Source of the DNA: Pohlia nutans
Lineage: Eukaryota; Streptophyta; Bryopsida; Bryales; Mniaceae
NCBI GenBank assembly: GCA_022496805.1
Contig: CM040106.1
Span: forward strand, 3,534,001 to 3,598,000
Direction: 5' to 3'
Length of the DNA stretch: 64,000 bases
The position numbers and the translations under genes were made by a program. Shown one piece after another: positions 13,291-24,780 of the stretch; within the stretch, counting starts at the first letter, position 1, and each line of letters begins with the position of its first letter. The notes below the pieces were generated by a model that was given only the letters and a program-made list of their open reading frames with translations, ran no database searches and had not been told where the DNA came from.

Positions 13291-13660
13291 CACTAAATAG
13301 TATATTTAGTGTGAGGCACTGTAATTGCGAACATCACTCTAAATATCAAAAAACCTACTTTTGTAAGAACACTAAATGTGAATTCTCACACTATTTATGA
13401 AGAATAGTAACGTTTTAACATTGTGATCTTTTGAGATATGGATATTTAGTGTGAGTAAGGAATGAAACTTGAGATGAAAGTTTAGATGGAAAAACTGAAA
13501 TTTTAGAAATGGAATGAATAAAATTGAATGATAACTGACAATGAATCAAATTGGATGATAACCGCCACAACTAATTACCCACAAATTGACAATTAGTGTT
13601 ACACAAGTTGTAGGGGTAAGCACATTATTCATCACCTCACACTAAATATACTATTTAGTG
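13291..13660. mobile_element. 370-bp MITE with self-palindromic termini
   Basis: The ends are perfect inverted repeats of at least 26 bp. The left begins CACTAAATAGTATATTTAGT at 13291 and its complement ends at 13660. Symmetry extends outward through ACTA/TAGT to 13287-13664, giving about 30 bp. Each terminus is itself a palindrome (CACTAAATA-gta-TATTTAGTG). Shorter copies of the ATATTTAGTGTGAG phrase recur inside (near 13443). No direct target duplication is visible, so the superfamily is uncertain despite the CACTA start. Confidence 0.7.
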
Positions 13661-14068
13661 TAGTCTTCTTATTACTGATATATATTGCCGTATATGACTA
13701 CATAGAGTCACATACAGGTGACTGAGAGTCATGTTTCTGGTAGTTTTGTGCAATGCCTATGTCGGCATGGCGTTGGGTTTGCATTATTGTTAGTAGTGAT
13801 TTGCGATTATGACAAGGAAGTCACGGCAAGGGAGAATGACTCAATTAGAAGTTCGCTACGCAAGTACAAAAGGAGGCAATGAAAGAGAAACAAAAGATAC
13901 TGCCGAGAAATGAAATTTAGTTCGGTTTAAAATGAAACTGAGTATCGCAAAGGATAGCCCATCATTCACAGAAAGTCCTAGACGATGGCGCTATCTAGCG
14001 TTAGCAGCTTCTACTCCTCCTCAACACATAAAAAAGCTGATGGCCAAGATCTTACGATGTGCAATTCA

Positions 14069-16357
14069 CGCTGCCTTCACTACTTCCAGTGGCCACTTGG
14101 TCATAGAGTTCAGTGCGTCTCCTAAACGGACTATTGGAGGCTCATTGTCGTTGTTTGCCTCGTACAGCCAGACCCCCTCCAATCCCGAAGAAATTGCCAC
14201 AGAAACGCCTTCTTCAATAATCCGCCCATGCAGTGTACCTCCTGCAAGGCTGACAATCACACCGTGGCCTGCCGCTATCCCCGTCGCCTTCATCTCTTTG
14301 TCGTAGTCAAAGATTGTAACCTTCGACCCGATAGCCAACACAGGAGTTGAAACCTCCGCCATCTTTGAGTCCGTGACCACGGCTGGGGTTGAAGCCTCTA
14401 CCACCTTCGAGCCCGTGGCCACCACTGGAGCTAAAGCCTCCACAACCGCCGACAATGCTTCAAATTCCTACGTCCGCGGTTGAAAAGATTCAAGGTTAGG
14501 AAACCCATGGAGAAAAAAGAAAAGAAACAACAAATGATGCACCGTGGACCTACCAAGTTACGTGGTATCGATGCTAAGCTGACCTTGTTGGCCAAGTGCC
14601 CCAAGTTGTATTCAACGTTAGAGGGGTTGCGGGCTAAAGCTTCGAATGGCTCTATGATTCTGCTCAAAAAGTCGTCGTTATGCTCTAACGGGTCCAGTTG
14701 TGCAGGATTAATCACATTTGAGGGTGGGGAGCACGCCGTTGCAGCTACATCATAGTCAAATTGAAGGCAACGACCTGCACCAGCTGTCGGGTCGGGTATC
14801 ATGCTAAAAAGATCGCTGAGGTCTCGTGTGCTACCATGAGTTTCTTTTCCCCACAGGAAACTCCACTTCATCCGTGTTCCTCTTGCCAAGAACTTGGCCA
14901 CTACTTCTAGGAGACCTTGCTCTATGGGCGACCAAATCCCAACATCGAAACTGCTACACAACCACGTCAAGAATTGCCCACAGTCGGCCCTCATCTTAAT
15001 TTTCACATTGAAGTCTTTGTCATAAAGGACCACTAGGTCTGCACCCCATTCCCGCTTATCGTGCAGTGGCTGGATGTCGCATAGCAAGCCTACAACGTTC
15101 AGAACGACTATCTTTTTACGCGATGAATTGGACACCCTAACCACTGGAAACTTCCCCCCACCTCTCACCTTCATCTTCTTCAATGGACTCCCTCCTCTAG
15201 CAGCTCCCTTGGCCACCCTCTTCACTGCACGCTCAGACAAGTCCTCCTCGGCAACCTGGATGCAACACCTCCATGACCAACAATTAATAACATATTTGGA
15301 GTCAATGCAACTTCCGACTAGTCACTAATATTTGAAACAAAAACAACTACTCACTGTTATATTAATTCTTTATAATTATTACGTGTCTATGTGATAATTC
15401 AAAGTTTATGACTAATGCTTGTCACATTTAGCATATGTGACGGGTTGAGAGCCAACTTACCTTTTCTTTTGCTGATGCTCGCCGCTTAGGTCGCGTGGGT
15501 TGGTCCGCCAAGAGCTTCTCGGCCTCGCCCCTCCTCTTCCTCGGCGGCTGCTTATCCTTCCCATGCAGCATCTGGCCACCGACTTCGACCAGTACCTCCT
15601 GACAATCACTTCCCCCCGACTTCCCGCTTTCCTTAGGCTCCTGGTAGCTCACATGCAAGAGTATAATTTAGTGGCAACTCCCTCTCCCTATTCAACCGGA
15701 CCCCCCCTACATCTCCCTAACATATTCATCTAGAATTATGTTTTCATCCACATATTTGAATGATTTCAATAAAAACTAGCGATTTTATCCGATTGGTTTT
15801 CAAAAATTGGAACAATTTGGCATCTTTATTCACTTTTTCTACATTCTTTTCCTTTAGGGTTGGTGCACGCCAGTTTGTTTGTACAATACTATCTCTAATA
15901 TTCAGGTTAGAGCACGTACCTCCGGAGATGCGTGTGCTGCCTCAACCGTTGGAGCACTGACCACAGCTGCGGAGGACTTTTGTATAGTTTTTACCTTGTG
16001 CGGGTCCCCGACTGGGGCTTCTTCTTCAGGCGGCCCCTCTTCATGCATTGGCGGTTCCTCCAACCCCGTGGTGCCCACCTCAGACGAAGCTGGTGGTGTC
16101 GCCCCCGCCTTTTGCTTGCGGACCTCCTGCAGAAGCTCTTTGAACATGGCCTTCATATCCTCCAATTCACCCTTCACGCTATCCTGGAAAGAATGCAACT
16201 CGCTCCGGACCGCTGCAATGCCCCGCTCTCCTCCCCTTGAAGAAGACGATTGGTTGCGGTTTGATTTCCCGGGTGTATGAAGCTCCGTCTCCACTTCCAA
16301 CTGCGTTGGGGGGCGATCCAAATCTGCAGCCAATGAGAGAAGCAACTGCGAATCCAT
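14069..16357 (-). CDS. CACTA TNPA-like fusion protein with FCP1/NIF-like domain
   Basis: Four minus-strand exons join in one frame: 16357-15920, 15640-15461, 15255-14554 and 14467-14069, followed by a TGA at 14068-14066. All three introns (279, 205 and 86 bp) are phase 0 with GT-AG ends, giving 573 codons and no stop. Residues 1-146 are coiled coil with an acidic tail. Residues 147-206 are basic (PPRKRRGEAEK, RPKRRASAKEK), a likely nuclear signal. Residues about 240-400 resemble the FCP1/NIF phosphatase fold (KKIVVLNVVGLLCDI, FDVGIWS). The nucleophile Asp of DxDxT reads N-V-V and the late DDS reads FDYD, so catalysis is unlikely. The last 133 residues (ATGIAAGHGVIVSLAGG, ending LGDALNSMTKWPLEVV) resemble the Tnp1/En/Spm-like domain of CACTA accessory proteins. 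The likely role is binding the element's own DNA. Confidence 0.7.
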
Positions 16358-16580
16358 GAAAAAGATGCGAAGGGATCAATATTAAACAATCCAAGCAACT
16401 ATGACTGTCATGAGTCATATAATTAAATCTCCTCTGTGTATACAACTGGATGGAGTCATGTGAACCACTATGCACAGTCATGTGGTTAGTAAACATGACT
16501 GCTCCCAGTCACGTATTCTACATCACTCAAACGACATTACTTATAACATGGTAGAGTGGTTTCAAGAGTCACTTACAAGC
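16358..16580 (-). promoter_or_regulatory. Promoter-side TGACT/AGTCA dyads of the TNPA-like gene
   Basis: Directly upstream of the minus-strand start at 16357, dyads such as atgactgtcatgagtcat (16399-16416) recur through about 16515. The same motif marks both subterminal regions of the CACTA element, so autoregulation by the encoded DNA-binding protein is plausible. No TATA box was assigned. Confidence 0.45.
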
Positions 16581-17080
16581 CGGGATCTAACTTCCCCCTC
16601 TGATCGCCCGGAGTGGGACACATTTTGCACACTCTTATGAAGCCACTATTAATGCATCGGACATGCGCACCATCACCAACACCTGCACTCTCCAATTAGG
16701 GTTTAGTACTTGCATTTAATTCGCCGTCTAGACCGAGACTATGATCTAACTCTAGCTTAATTTGCCGTCTAGACACTGACTTTATGCCCTATGATGGTAA
16801 GGGCCTATTATCTAGAGGATTCCGACTTTCTGTAATGATAATGAAGTTGCAGTAAGTTGAGTGGGAGAACACATAAATTTGAAACCATGACGGCATGCTC
16901 TGTTATGCATACCGGTAATTAATCAACACGGGTAGGTGGCGAAACGGATGGATTATGACCCTAAGGATCATTTGTGACACTGATCATTGTGCACACGAAT
17001 CAGGCTCACAATTCTAGATCAGACTCATAGAGTTCAGAGCGCATGATTGACGTTCAAGTGTCCCGAGCTTTGAAAACCAC
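16580..17080. other. Non-coding CACTA interior
   Basis: No open frame of note. The phrase cgcccggagtgg (about 16605) recurs near 25308 in the intron of the SET gene, the only internal similarity I noticed. Confidence 0.4.
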
Positions 17081-17084
17081 GACT

Positions 17085-17835
17085 GCAAAGAAATGTGGAA
17101 AATGCAAATCCTCAACTGTTATCTCCTCACCTTCTCTCCATTTCATTCGATACATTGGCTCGTAGAAAGAAGCACAAATTTCTTTCCCAATCACTCCTCA
17201 CAAGAAGAGAAACTCGTCTTCCGAGTGTAAACCTCTGTATCATTCAGCCTTCCTATGCTACAGTTCGACTACACAATCATTAAAGAAGTCTACACCGACC
17301 AGACCTACATCACTGCAAAGATCTAACACAGCACTCCCTCAAAAGATACAATGAACACACTACTTTTAAAATAAAATTAAAAAACTCAAGAATTATAATC
17401 GTACGAATTAGAACAAACATTTCACAGCAAGTCCTAGAGTATATATATCATTCCTCACCTTCCCTCCATTTCACTCGCTTGTAGGAATGTACAGGGGAGC
17501 ACAATGATTTTCATTCCAAATCCACTCCTCTCAAAACAGATCTCTTCTTGCAGTAAACTTCGCATATTCTTCCACATCACAGCCCTCTGATGCAAATCAG
17601 GAAAGCTGCAAAAACAATGCTCTCGGAAGGAAATGTACTAATTGCAAATCCTCACTTTCTCTCCATTTCACTGCGCTTGTAGGAATGTACAATGAATTTC
17701 TTTCCGAATCCACGCCTCACAATAGAGAATTCTTCTCGCAGTAAACCACATTTATTACTTTCCACATCACAGCCCTCTGATGCAGGATCAGAGTAGCTTC
17801 AAAGTCTAAAACAAGTGAAAAATGCAAATCCTCGA
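17085..17835. repeat. Tandem repeat, ~195-bp unit, 2-3 copies
   Basis: Copies starting near 17454 and 17651 share the phrases tttcact..gcttgtaggaatg, ctcttctcgcagtaaac and cacatcacagccctctgatg. A more diverged copy starts near 17125. All are preceded by aatgcaaatcctc. No coding function is visible. Confidence 0.6.
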
Positions 17836-18229
17836 AGGATCCAGAATTTCAATTATATTATTTGGAGCTTCTGGCCAAGGGTCTCGAGAATGAATGAATT
17901 GAGCCTGGGGTGGTGTAGCTAGACCTGAGTAGCTTACTTGCCAGGTTAATCAGATCATTCGTTGAATTCAAGCCTTATCCTCATCATTAAACTTAATAAA
18001 AATGACCCACTAAGTAGCAGTGGAGCAAAAAACTGGGGTCCAGCAGTTTAGACAAAGAAACAACCAGTTTTTTGCTAGTCCCATGCCTACAAGTGACCAT
18101 ACTGTCCGAGAGAAGGTGAATTGGAGAATTTAAGAGTCTAACATGTTTCAATATAATTTAATATTACACTTCTTGGGAGAGAAACTTCAAAGTTAAAACA
18201 TTGTCATGTAAGAACCATGTCCATTTGTC

Positions 18230-19035
18230 TTAACCCTTTAGTGCCCAGGGTCGTTCTGGAGAAACCAGAGTTTTCTGGTGGTTTTTTATTTAAAACTCTC
18301 TTTATTCAAACTGCGGAAACTATTTATAGTATTTAACCGTATAAATGTAAGCGTAGCTTAATCAAACAAGTGCCAGTTAAACCTTGGTAAGATCCGACCG
18401 TTGGATTGGAAGATTATAGTATGTCTTTGAACCGTATAATGCACACTCAAAAATGAGATTTTGGAGGGTGTGCGACTTCAAAGTTAAATAGAATTTGGGG
18501 TAAATTTTCAAAAATAAAAGTGAAGAGGTTCAGCAATGACCTATGTCAACACCTCTCCATTGCAATCTTTCATGTCAAGAATTGACTCACACATAATTAT
18601 TGTGAATTTTACAAGCGATAGTGACTTATCCATGTACGGTTTAGGACAACAATTATACGTTAAAATATGAAAGGAGTTTGTACATTGATCAAGATCGGAG
18701 TGGATACACTAATGGAATATGAACAAGAGAACACAATCCAAAAAAAATTCAAAATAACAAACTTCCAAACAGAAGAAATACCGCATAGTACATATGCCAT
18801 ATTCGCAAATATTTACTGTATTTTCAAGTATTTGCAGTATTTCCATGTTTTGTTCATACATATTTTGATAGTTGCACAGCTCCAAATTGAAATTTTTTTT
18901 CCCAGAAGATGACATTAAGAATTGTGCAACTCTGAACCTCAGAGTATTAAACTTAAATCTTTACGGATTTTCCGGAATTCCCTTTTCCGATGACCGAGTG
19001 ACCACATTATGGTCTCCTGGGCACTAAAGGGTTAA
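18230..19035. mobile_element. piggyBac-like non-autonomous element with TTAA duplication
   Basis: The 798-bp unit at 18234-19031 has perfect 16-bp terminal inverted repeats, CCCTTTAGTGCCCAGG and its complement. It is flanked on both sides by TTAA (18230-18233 and 19032-19035). A TTAA target and a CCC-start terminus are the hallmarks of piggyBac-type elements. The interior has no transposase frame, so it would need a helper from elsewhere in the genome. TTAA is AT-rich and can occur by chance, but perfect 16-bp inverted ends abutting both copies make chance unlikely. Confidence 0.8.
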
Positions 19036-20515
19036 GCACCTGTTCTTGCTAGCTCCCACTCGTGTTAACTTCACAAATTATACTCACAGATTGTTTCATA
19101 TGTACAACATTTAACTTAAGGTTCTTCACTTCATTTCATTATCAGATTCATGTAATGATTATATATATCTAACCGAGCTTCCTCATCTACTTTGTCAATT
19201 TGGTCACTTGGAAACGATCCTCTTGCAGTTTGTGATACTAACTCTATTTCTACCTAATATCACGAGCAGTTGATATTAACTCAAATTCTACCTAATATCA
19301 CGAGCAGGGAAATTAGCTGTCTTGATATAGCTCCCTGTTTACTGGATTGACTCAACGATACTAGGGCCGTTTACACGAGGGGAAGCATAAGTTGAAGCAG
19401 GGCAATTTCTTTCTATTACGAGTCTCACTGGGAACCAGTCTGCAGGAGAGCACACAAAGGCCATGATCGATAGAGCCCACCCACACAAATACCTTCCGAC
19501 CAATATATCATGGTTGACTAAGTATCCCAGTTGTGATTGTGAAGAATTGAAAAAGATAACAACACATTCATTTGGCATTTCTTTGCAGTTCGCATCAAAA
19601 TTAATAGTACTAGTGACTGCAGGATTGTTTAAATCCAAATTTAAAGAGTAAAGACAACATCGCAAATCTGATTAAAAATTTGTATACAGAGATGATGTGA
19701 TAAAGATCAACAAGTTTCAGTTTTTATATTATGATTAATATTAGTCGATCGATACTAGCTGATACATGTGTATACTAATTAAGGAATGTCTCCGAATGAT
19801 TGCAGTATACATGTCTAAAGTCTAAATCTCAGCTGCATTTCATGAATTATACTGTCTACCTCATACGTGGTCCAGTTCGCTTGAAATTAATTAGATTGCA
19901 AGGTGTCGGTCGCTCAATATTTCTGCCGACCTACTCACCTTGATGATCACCAATTGAAGCTGTGTAGTTGAGAAAAGTTAGTTACTACTTACTACTCAAC
20001 AAGAAGATTCATTTGCCAGATTGTGCTTACAGTACGTCATATATGAACATCCGTAAATTCTAACAAGAATGTAAGAATTCAGTTGATAGAATGTTCAACA
20101 GATTCTCCAACATAAACTCTATATTGAAATAGTCAAATTAAGACGAGGCTCTAAGCAGATCGGGTCATTCTCCACAACATTCACATGAGCTTGGGATGTA
20201 CCAGTGCGGTGTTTCCTTGTGAGGAAGGCTCAGGAAACCTCCCAAGCCACAAGATCATGCATCCGAGAATTGTGATCGAACTACACACAAGGGAGAAATA
20301 AACATGAACCTATTTCAGGAATGACTACGTTGGAATGATTGAATGTTGCGGCAATTTACGTCAAAGCGCGCATTCATGCCTTGTTGTCAACGACCTTCCT
20401 CCCTGAGCTCAGGCTTCATTGACACCAAGGATCATGCGTCATTGCATGATATATAGAAGATGAAGCCGCACCAATATTGATAGGGTGGATCAGTGGACTG
20501 GAAGGAGAAGGTGCG
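19036..20515. other. Non-coding CACTA interior
   Basis: Short frames at 19339-19665 (-) and 19463-19651 (+) overlap one another and have no recognisable domains. There is a local duplication of the phrase ctacctaatatcacgagcag near 19250-19310. Nothing else is supportable. Confidence 0.4.
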
Positions 20516-20517
20516 AT

Positions 20518-20748
20518 CATGAATTTTCAGGCTATTCTCGAACATGAATTTTCAGGCTATTCTCGAACATGAATTTTCATGCTATTCTCAATCATGAATT
20601 TTCAGGCTATTCTCGAACATGAATTTTCAGGCTATTCTCGAACATGAATTTTCAGGCTATTCTCGAACATGAATTTTCAGGCTATTCTCGATCATGAATT
20701 TTCAGGCTATTCTCGAACATGAATTTTCAGGCTATTCTCGATTATGTA
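20518..20748. repeat. 25-bp minisatellite, nine copies
   Basis: Nine head-to-tail units of 25 bp start at 20521 with gaattttcaggctattctcg plus a five-base junction (usually aacat). Only a few substitutions distinguish them (for example unit 3), so the array is young or homogenised. There are no unique spacers between units. Confidence 0.9.
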
Positions 20749-21039
20749 AACTGAGTCTATATTGCTTAGAATGCAGTGATCAAGAATGTTAGGAATTGCC
20801 AAAAAAGACTGATCAACTTGGCTTCATTAATTCCAAGATAGATGATCAATTCGCAACTGCCACCACTAGATCTAGATGATCGATTATAGATGATCGATGC
20901 ATCTTTTTGATCGACAATTATAACTGAGTTTGTCAATGTTCTAGAGTATTGAATAATTGTCGCTAATCTTGCCTCGTTCGTTGGTGTTGCATAATTCTTA
21001 TTTCTTTACCGCTGATATGGTATACTAGATGAAGCTTAC

Positions 21040-21405
21040 AGTATTGAATGCAGTGATCAAGAATGCAGTGATCAAGAATGTAATTAGATCAAGAATGCAG
21101 TGATCAAGAATGTTCCAGAGCTATGTCGATCGGTGTAAGACAAGTTCGCATTCGACAGCTTCTAAACTGAATGAACCGGCCTCTAGAGGTCAAGAATCAA
21201 GGAAATATTGTCGGGATTTCCAGTCACACATATTCACAACAGTCAAGCTCTTAAAAAGCTTGACTGCGGAAACCCTAACCCTAACTACAAGCGCCTTCAT
21301 CTCGTTTACACGTTGGCAGCGACACCCTAAAACCCACGCTCCTCAACTGGCGCCTTCATCTCGTGGAGCGTTGGCAGCGACACCCTAAAACCCACGCTCC
21401 TCAAC
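21040..21405. repeat. Short tandem duplications
   Basis: Around 21044-21110 the phrase gcagtgatcaagaatg is repeated three times. At 21291-21405 a unit of about 58 bp (gcgccttcatctcgt ... acccacgctcctcaa) occurs twice, differing mainly by ttacac versus ggag. A short aaccctaaccctaac run at 21269-21285 is too small to be telomeric. Confidence 0.7.
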
Positions 21406-21822
21406 GACTTGTATGTGCAGGAACAACGGAGGATCTTTGACAACAGCAAATGTGAGGATCAAATTCGCAAGAAAAAAAAAGAAGGTATGTAATTCACCCA
21501 GGGTTCTTGACTTTCGTGCTTGTCGCAAGCGGTGGCAGACCGAGCTCCTTAAGGACCTCCTCATTCTCCTGAATTCTCCTCATCTGCTCCTTCTCGTACA
21601 CTGAACCACCGGGCGCCATGTTTCGTCTCTATAGGGCCAGAGAATCTCACGTCAGATCTCTGGACCGCTGCCATGCGCTTGATAACGTTGAACCCTGTCC
21701 CTGCCACGGTGGCTGGGCCAATTCCCTTTGCAAGCAGTGCTCTCTGAACCACTTTATGACATTTAGCACAGGGTGCTATCTCCCACATAAATGGTAGATA
21801 CATTTACTACCTTGTGAATGTA

Positions 21823-23419
21823 CAGTGACCTTCAAAACTGTCCCAATGTTTCTAATTTGGAAGTTTGGTGAGTCACCAAATAGTGATTGCATGCTAGACT
21901 GACATGGCATCAATTTAGTTACATGCTATTATCAGTAAGGTAATTGAGGAGTAAGTCTTGCCACTTGTCTCTACATGCATGTGCATGGATTGAAGCTCTA
22001 GATATTTCTTCTTCATTGGGACAGTTTTGAAAGTCCATATGAGTGAGTCTTGTGTGCATAGCAAGTGAAGTGTACATGCATTGTGAATTGCTTGGTTTAT
22101 GTTCTGTTGTGTGTATCTGTTCTTCTTGCATCATATATTTGTTTTTTTCGTGTTTAACTTCACAAGTGAAAATGGTGAGACCATTGTCCCAAGGGAAGCA
22201 ACAGAATGTACTCTCTTTGCTTCATAAAGGTTGTAGTGTGAGAGAGATAGCAAAGTCTTTGCATGTTGGTAAATCAAGTGTACAGAGGCTCCGTCAGAAG
22301 CATTTTCCAGATGCAAAGCTTTCAGTTGGAGGTAGACCACGCAAGTTGACAAGTGCAATGGAGCGGTCTTGTGTAACTAGTGTAACTAGAGGGAAGGTGT
22401 CTACTGCAAAAGAAGCTACTAAACAGGTGCAAGAAGTTTTTGGAGTACAAGTCAGTGAAGTTACTGTACGTCGTGGACTTTGTAGAGCAGGTTTGCAATC
22501 GCATGTGAAAGAAAAGAAACCACATTTGTCAAGCAATAATATTAGGGCTCGCTTAGAATTTGCCAGAAAGTATCAGCACTGGACTATTGATGATTGGAGT
22601 CACGTGATATTCTCAGATGAGACTAAAATTAATAGATTTTCTTCAGATGGGAGAGTTTGGTGTTGGGTTCGTGATCCACAAGAACTTTTAGAGCGGACTG
22701 TTATTCCGACTGTTAAGCATGGTGGCGGTTCTGTGATGATATGGGGATGTATGTGTATACATGGACCTGGCATGATGTATAGAATTGAAGGTCGCCTCAA
22801 TCAGTATGGTTATCAAAAAATCTTGGAGGAGCATCTCTATGGTACAATTCAAAAATATAATTTAGATGAATCAGAAGTCATCATTCAACAGGATAATGCA
22901 CCTATACATAGCAGTAATAGTATGAAACAATGGTTTTCTAGGCAACCTTTTGGTGTCTTATCTTGGCCTCCTCAGTCTCCAGATTTGAATCCTATAGAAA
23001 ATCTATGGGCGATTTTGAAAAGGAGATTAAACCGATATGATACACCACCAAAAGGGATACTTGAATTATGGTCTCGTGTAGAAGAAACCTTCCCTTCTAT
23101 CACTGTTGATGATTGCAAGAGACTTATAGAATCAATGCCCAGACGAATAGCAGCTGTATTAAAATCCAAAGGAAAATGGACAAAGTGGTGAGGGATTTCC
23201 ATGTTGGACCTTCAAAAGTGTCCCAATATACAGAGTAGCTTTAGGTTTTTTTCCCTTCTCATTGAGTGCTTCAATTTTGTTGGAATTTCTGTAAACAATT
23301 AGTACATTGTATGTACTATTTCAGTAAATTTATTACCTTCCATTCCATGAGTTTCTCTTACCTACATTGTTTTTTGAATGTAATATGTACAAACATTGGG
23401 ACAGTTTTGAAGGTCACTG
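21823..23419 (+). mobile_element. Tc1/mariner element with IR/DR termini
   Basis: The 1,597-bp element is flanked by TA (21821-21822 and 23420-23421), the Tc1/mariner target duplication. Outer ends are CAGTGACCTTCAAAACTGTC and its complement, with near-perfect identity over about 28 bases. Each side has a second inner copy of the tip in inverted orientation (cattgggacagttttgaaag near 22014 and ggaccttcaaaagtgtccca near 23205). This gives the paired inverted/direct repeat arrangement known from elements such as Sleeping Beauty. One intact transposase gene lies between the ends. It sits inside the larger CACTA element and must be younger than it. Confidence 0.9.
22172..23191 (+). CDS. Tc1-type DD34E transposase, intact
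   Basis: A 339-residue, intron-free transposase that would excise and reinsert its own element. I chose the ATG at 22172 (MVRPLSQGKQQNVLSLL) because the protein then starts at the first helix-turn-helix. The frame is open upstream to 22043, but that extension is hydrophobic and lies in the terminal repeat region. Residues about 1-110 are the bipartite paired-like DNA-binding region, with GGRPRK as the linker. The catalytic triad is visible: D in FSDETK, D in QQDNAPIH, and E in LNPIENLW, with 34 residues between the last two. Length matches the family (about 340). There are no stops or frameshifts, so it may be active. DD34E Tc1 elements are typical of animals and fungi and uncommon in plants. 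Confidence 0.95.
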   Translation: MVRPLSQGKQQNVLSLLHKGCSVREIAKSLHVGKSSVQRLRQKHFPDAKLSVGGRPRKLTSAMERSCVTSVTRGKVSTAKEATKQVQEVFGVQVSEVTVRRGLCRAGLQSHVKEKKPHLSSNNIRARLEFARKYQHWTIDDWSHVIFSDETKINRFSSDGRVWCWVRDPQELLERTVIPTVKHGGGSVMIWGCMCIHGPGMMYRIEGRLNQYGYQKILEEHLYGTIQKYNLDESEVIIQQDNAPIHSSNSMKQWFSRQPFGVLSWPPQSPDLNPIENLWAILKRRLNRYDTPPKGILELWSRVEETFPSITVDDCKRLIESMPRRIAAVLKSKGKWTKW

Positions 23420-23421
23420 TA

Positions 23422-24780
23422 TTACTCACGATACCTCTATAATATTCGGCAATACCCTTGATATATTAAGGTGATACCATGGTGATACCCTTGCTACAGA
23501 TTTACAGTAAAACATGATGAGCATTCTCGCTACATTTCAATTTATTTTTCATTTTCTTTCTTGGTATGTTTAGCAGCCTCATTTTTTTGGTAGAAATCCA
23601 GCTAATATTAGCCAGTTTTGAGATCATTGTTTGCAACGAGTCAAACGCCGCCCCTCTCACAATACATGTGACTTGGATCAGTCACATGGGCAATGACTTG
23701 GATCAGTCACAAAATGACAGTGTTTTCAGGCATTTGAAGCATTAGATTTGTCGTCGCATGTATCTTATCTTATGCTTCGTATAAAATTTGAAGCATTAGA
23801 TTTGTCGTCTCATGTATCACTATCTGCGTTGCTTTGGCACTCGTAACATAGATTTCTGAATTCTTTGCCATTTGTAATGTAAGTCAGTTGTACACCTTTC
23901 TGCTGTGGTTGGACCCTAAAAGATATTCTGGTTATTGTGATACCTTATTTGTCTATAGCAGCCATCCTTGTTACCAGATCTAGCTGGTCCATACTTGGAC
24001 ACTGAGTAAGATAGATTATGGGTCTACCAACCTCATAATGCAAAAATGCTCTGATGTTTGGACATATCGCCCGTTTGATTTTTTCTGGACTTGTTGTGAA
24101 GACTTGTTCTAGTCAAGGATTCTTTATGACTAAAGTAGACGACCTATTTTTATTTTATTTTTATTTCTTTGGTGCAGTTTTGAGTAGGTCCCATGTGGAC
24201 TTCTTTTTGTTCAATTGTTTAAATTTTTTGACCAACGCATGCAATGTTCTTCACTGATCTGGTGATATAAAATTCGGTCCCATTTGAATTATAGGTTTCA
24301 CAAAATAATTGATTGAATTTGTCATTTTATAACAATGAATGTTTGGTCCTTCTGGGGTTAAGGAAATAGAACTTTGTTTAGAGACAACTCACAATGGAAC
24401 TTAGTGATGCACGTTGCATTTTTAGAATCTGGAATTTCTTCCTTATGAAGACATATTTCGATTGAAGTGTGTGTTTAAGAGAATGATAGAGCTTGTAGAA
24501 TGCAAATTAAGTTCACTTGGACGATGTCAACACTTCCTACTCATAACCATCCCCTGCTTTTGAAGGGTTGAAATTAGGTCACAGGGTTTGGTTGTTTAGT
24601 GACTACAGTAGTGATGTTACAATGACTGGAGACTCTCTTGACATAATCTCTCCATTTAATGATGTTACAATGACTGTACTCTCTTGATACAATTGTCTTC
24701 TTTAATCAGTTTAATTGTGTCGTGAGCAGTTGTGGCTTGAATACTTTCATGTATGTGTACACTGGAAATGCTCTCAATAG
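23422..24780. other. Non-coding CACTA interior with scattered dyads
   Basis: No supported gene. TGACT/AGTCA dyads cluster near 23670-23730 (gtgacttggatcagtcac occurs twice). The phrase agtcacaaaatgacagtgtt at about 23705-23725 is repeated near 24797, and aatgatgttacaatgact is duplicated near 24612 and 24658. Confidence 0.45.

Noticed and set aside
20521..20745. Regular 25-bp repeats considered as a CRISPR array
   Set aside because: Units are contiguous with no unique spacers, and the host is clearly eukaryotic.
21269..21400. ccctaa/ccctaaaa words as telomeric repeat
   Set aside because: Only two or three units in a row, inside a duplicated 58-bp segment; far too short and irregular.
22043..22171. 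43-codon upstream extension of the Tc1 transposase
   Set aside because: It overlaps the inner terminal repeat and adds a hydrophobic stretch not found in the family; the ATG at 22172 fits the usual length.
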